A DNA stretch of 19,830 bases from Zopfochytrium polystomum (lineage: Eukaryota > Chytridiomycota > Chytridiomycetes > Chytridiales > Chytridiaceae). Made by a program: the position numbers and the translations under genes. Of the stretch, positions 17,301-19,830 are shown one piece after another (position 1 is the first letter of the stretch; the number at the start of each line of letters is the position of its first letter). The stretch spans positions 1 to 19,830 of the forward strand of contig JAIVFJ010000608.1 of assembly GCA_025765615.1 (NCBI GenBank), written 5' to 3'. The notes below the pieces were generated by a model. That model searched no databases. It saw only the letters and a list, made by a program, of their open reading frames with translations, and was not told where the DNA came from.

Positions 17301-19775
17301 TCACCCCCACAGGGCCTCCTCCACCATTTTCCCCCATTTCACGCCGAGTCCGACAAGTGGCTCCTCACCAAACGGCTTGAGCTCGGCGGCGTCGAGGACC
17401 AGTACAGCTTGGCCGCGGAGCTCGGTTGGACGCGCCTGCACCGCAGCAAATTGAGACCGCGCAGCGCGTGGGCCTTCTCGACGACGACGGCGACCACGTC
17501 GCGGGTTGACCCAGTCGCATCCGCTGAGGTCGAGGGCGACGAGGAGGCGGCAGTCAGCGAGGACGCGGGCGAGGCCGTCGGCGGGGCTGACGGGGACGCG
17601 GGTGAGGTAGTCTGCGGGGCGCGGGCGAGGGACGAGGTGAACTCGCCGGTTTCGGCGATGAGCGTGTCGGGGAGACCAGGGCGCCGCAGAGGGATAAAGT
17701 CTTGAGGTTCGGGCAGCGCTCGGCGATTTGGAGTAGCGCGGACGCGGGCACTTGGATCGTCGACGGCGTCCGCGCTGCTGCTGCTGCTGCTGCTGTTGGA
17801 GCCGCCGGAGCTGCGGGGGGAGGATGGGCTGGTGCTTAGGATTGGGGCGGCGGCGGCGGCGGCGGCAGTAATGCCGTGTCTCCCGAAGTGTGGTATCGGC
17901 CGGGCCGCCGCCGTCGCTGTGGCAACGCGGTTACCGCCGTTGATGGGAATGTTTGCATTTTGCCGGGATTCCGTCGTTGCTGATTGCCCAGGCACTGCGG
18001 CGGTGAAGGAGGAAGAAGAGGAGGAGGACGAGGAGGCAACAACCGAGGGCGGTGTTTCCACCATCGAGACAAGAACATCGTTCTCCGCACCGGCCGCCGC
18101 GGTCGCGGCAGCGATGGCATCCGCCACCCCTGTCCGTCGTCGGTGCGATGAGACAAAACAGGCCATCGGCGCCACTGTTGTCCTGGGCGGTGGGAAAGTC
18201 TACCGTTCGAAAGAGCAGCGGGCACGGCATTGTTGTCGGCAACGTTTTCGTTCGACCCATCGCGCTGTGACTGCTGGGAGGAGCGCCGAGAGTTCGAGTC
18301 ACGAGAATGGAACGACGAAGGAGATGAAGGCCAGCGATTGGAACCAAAAAGCCGCAGGAGTCTGTTCGGTCATGTTCCCGATGCGACGAATCCGAACCCA
18401 TCGAAGAGGCAGAAAACGGAAAGGCTGGAGACATGAAAAATGGGGGGACGATGACGGCGTCGGCGATGACGACGTTCGAAAGCCGGACATGGAAGCTGAC
18501 GATGTTCGTGACGACGAACGACCGAGTTTACAAACGAATGGGACGAAGAAGGCGGAAGAGGGCCCATTCGTGGCCGTAGGGGTAGGCTGATTACTGGCCA
18601 AGCCGGCACCTTCTTGCTGTCCAGCCGACGCAAACAGCCAATGCTCGCGATCCCTCCCCGACTCGAATGCAGACAGAGCCGAAGCCAAGAGAAAATCATC
18701 ATCAGCGATATCTCGGCCTGCGTCTCGAGACATGAACCTATGCTCTAAAGCACCATTCATTATTAGCTCAGTGAGGCACATCGAATCTGACAAACTCACC
18801 ACTGCGGCGACGCATTCTCTCTCGCAACACGGAAAAGGCCAGCAAGCCTTCTTCATCCAACGAGTGGTCCAGTAGCATAGCGGCGAGCCGCCGCCTTTCG
18901 TCGTGCTCTTCAATAGACTCCAGAAACTCCAAAAGCATATTCCTGTCGTTGTACTGTCCGACCGCTACATCCTCTCTTGGCCGCGGGTCCGCGGCTACTG
19001 CAGTCGCGCTCTCCGCGGCACCGGTCCCAGCGGACTCCATTACCACCATTGCATCCAGCGGCATCGACGAAGTCCGCGCGACAACGTGCCGCTGATGCTT
19101 GTACGCGGGCGCGTCGCTGGCAGATCCAACGATGCTAGTGTTCCTATGGACGACGGGAACAAAGTGATCCGCCAGTGCGGCGTCGTCCTCAGGAAGCGTG
19201 TTTGTCTCGAGCAGCCGCAGCTCGACAGGCAAGCGCGCTTGCGCCGCCGGGTTCAAGCGGAGGCTGCTGAGGACTGGGTGCAACTGGAACGACGTGGTGC
19301 GAACCGACGAGTTTCCGTGCGTTATGCAGAGGTTGAGGACCTGTACGTACGCTCCGCATCGCCAATTCCTTTGGCGGGTGATGGAGAGCACGAACTGCGC
19401 CCAACTGAAAGTGTCAATGAAACGAGGAAATCTGCAAATTCCACGAGGGGGGCGTGTGAGTGCACAATGATTGCAGGGCAGGATGTGGAGGCCAAGTCAC
19501 AGACCTGTACAAAAACGGTGCGACACTGGCGTGCAATGCGCGACAGACGAGCGACAGTTCGTGAAGAGACTTTTGGCTCCAGGTATCTGAGAAACGGGTG
19601 GGATGCGTAAGTGGAGGCGAGGAAACGACATCATCGGAAAACTCTTGGGGAACTCACGTTCAAAGATGGCCATGAGGATCTCGGTTGGGAGAGATAAAAG
19701 GCCGCACTTTCTGCTATCTCCGGACGTCGTCGAGAAAGACCGGCGCGACAGACGAGCAAAGCTATACTCCAGCAT
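17301..19775 (-). CDS. F-box protein with C-terminal AMN1-type leucine-rich repeats
   Basis: The start is ATG 19775. The F-box is read across the first splice: SLPTEILMAIFEH, then TWSQKSLHELSLVCRALHAS and VAPFLY, so the protein probably binds Skp1 and presents substrates to an SCF ubiquitin ligase. After two more introns come YVQVLNLC, RLPVELRLLETNTL, an acidic helical part (NMLLEFLESIEEHDERRR) and a long Ser/Ala/Asn-rich low-complexity middle (about 18700-17800, with poly-Ser from AGC codons at 17774-17796). The C-terminus has leucine-rich repeats: ALLQIAERCPNLKTLSLCG, LARVLADCRLLVALDLSGCD, AVVVEKAHALRGLNLLRC. I place the end at TGA 17301-17303 (frame with VLVLDAAELKPFGEEPLV); a competing frame stops at 17339. 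Frame changes fall near 18300, 18180, 17750, 17640, 17520 and 17410. The substrate is unknown. Confidence 0.78.
17774..17796 (+). repeat. (GCT)n trinucleotide run
   Basis: About seven GCT units on the plus strand, read as AGC (Ser) on the minus strand inside the low-complexity part of the F-box protein. Confidence 0.9.
18745..18799 (-). other. Intron 3 of the F-box gene
   Basis: Minus-strand donor GTGAGT, branch-like GAGCTAATA, acceptor GCTTTAG, 55 nt. It removes the TGA that follows FDVPH and continues into EHRFMSRDAGRDIADDDF. Confidence 0.85.
19405..19504 (-). other. Intron 2 of the F-box gene
   Basis: Minus-strand donor GTCTGT directly after the F-box end (PFLY), branch-like CATTGACAC, acceptor CTTTCAG, 100 nt. 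The next exon reads WAQFVLSITRQRNWRCG in frame. Confidence 0.75.
19587..19657 (-). other. Intron 1 of the F-box gene
   Basis: Minus-strand donor GTGAGT, acceptor GTTTCTCAG, 71 nt. It splits the F-box between IFE and HTWSQKSL, and the joined sequence is a textbook F-box. Confidence 0.95.
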
Positions 19776-19830
19776 CGGAAAGTCACCTCCGAGTCCGGGG
19801 TAGCGAGGAGGAAGGGGCAGGCGTGAGTCG

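Noticed and set aside
1177..18300. Programmed ribosomal frameshifting as an explanation for the frame switches
   Set aside because: The switches occur in both directions, many times per gene and in unrelated genes, with no shared slippery heptamer or downstream structure.

Overview
This is nuclear DNA of a eukaryote, most likely a fungus. The genes are intron-containing: I can place 17 probable introns of 43-216 nt, most with GT..AG ends and donors such as GTGAGT, GTTTG or GTTGAG. Promoters carry TATA and pyrimidine-rich leaders, there are many mono- and dinucleotide microsatellites, and coding DNA is GC-rich. Gene content (RAD52, a fungal-type FYVE protein, an F-box/LRR protein, a WSC-like/SAM membrane protein) fits fungi. 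A zoosporic (chytrid-like) lineage is possible, but the sequence alone does not settle it.

Layout, left to right: (1) a BTB/POZ gene on the minus strand, 1-1790, running off the left edge; (2) a divergent promoter region rich in GA/CT tracts, 1791-3104; (3) a coiled-coil plus FYVE zinc-finger gene on the plus strand, 3105-5042; (4) a thioesterase-like (TesB/4HBT_3, double hotdog) gene on the minus strand, 5486-6897, with a GC-AG intron; (5) a poorly resolved stretch with a possible cysteine-containing minus-strand gene, about 7710-8460; (6) a small secreted-protein gene with a clear TATA box, 9330-9808; (7) a region with weak coding hints on the minus strand, about 10100-10640; (8) a cell-surface gene combining an extracellular WSC-like Cys-rich domain, a Ser/Thr-rich stalk, one membrane span, a Gly/Pro/Gln repeat tail and a C-terminal SAM domain, 11578-13753; (9) RAD52, 14455-16924; (10) an F-box gene with AMN1-type leucine-rich repeats on the minus strand, 17301-19775.

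Almost every gene can only be read by switching frame several times, usually at a homopolymer or short repeat, while the protein on either side stays family-like. The simplest explanation is uncorrected indel error in a long-read assembly rather than decay of every gene, including RAD52. Coordinates below therefore give whole gene spans, and frame switches are listed where I could place them. Gene finders run on this sequence as it stands will produce fragmented models.

The genes are not an operon or an evident pathway. They cover DNA repair (RAD52), endosomal PI3P binding (FYVE), ubiquitin-ligase substrate recognition (F-box/LRR, possibly BTB), acyl-CoA or acyl-ester hydrolysis, and the cell surface (WSC-like/SAM protein, small secreted protein). 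The most interesting items are the WSC-like/TM/SAM surface protein and the GA/CT tracts that lie at similar distances upstream of three start codons.
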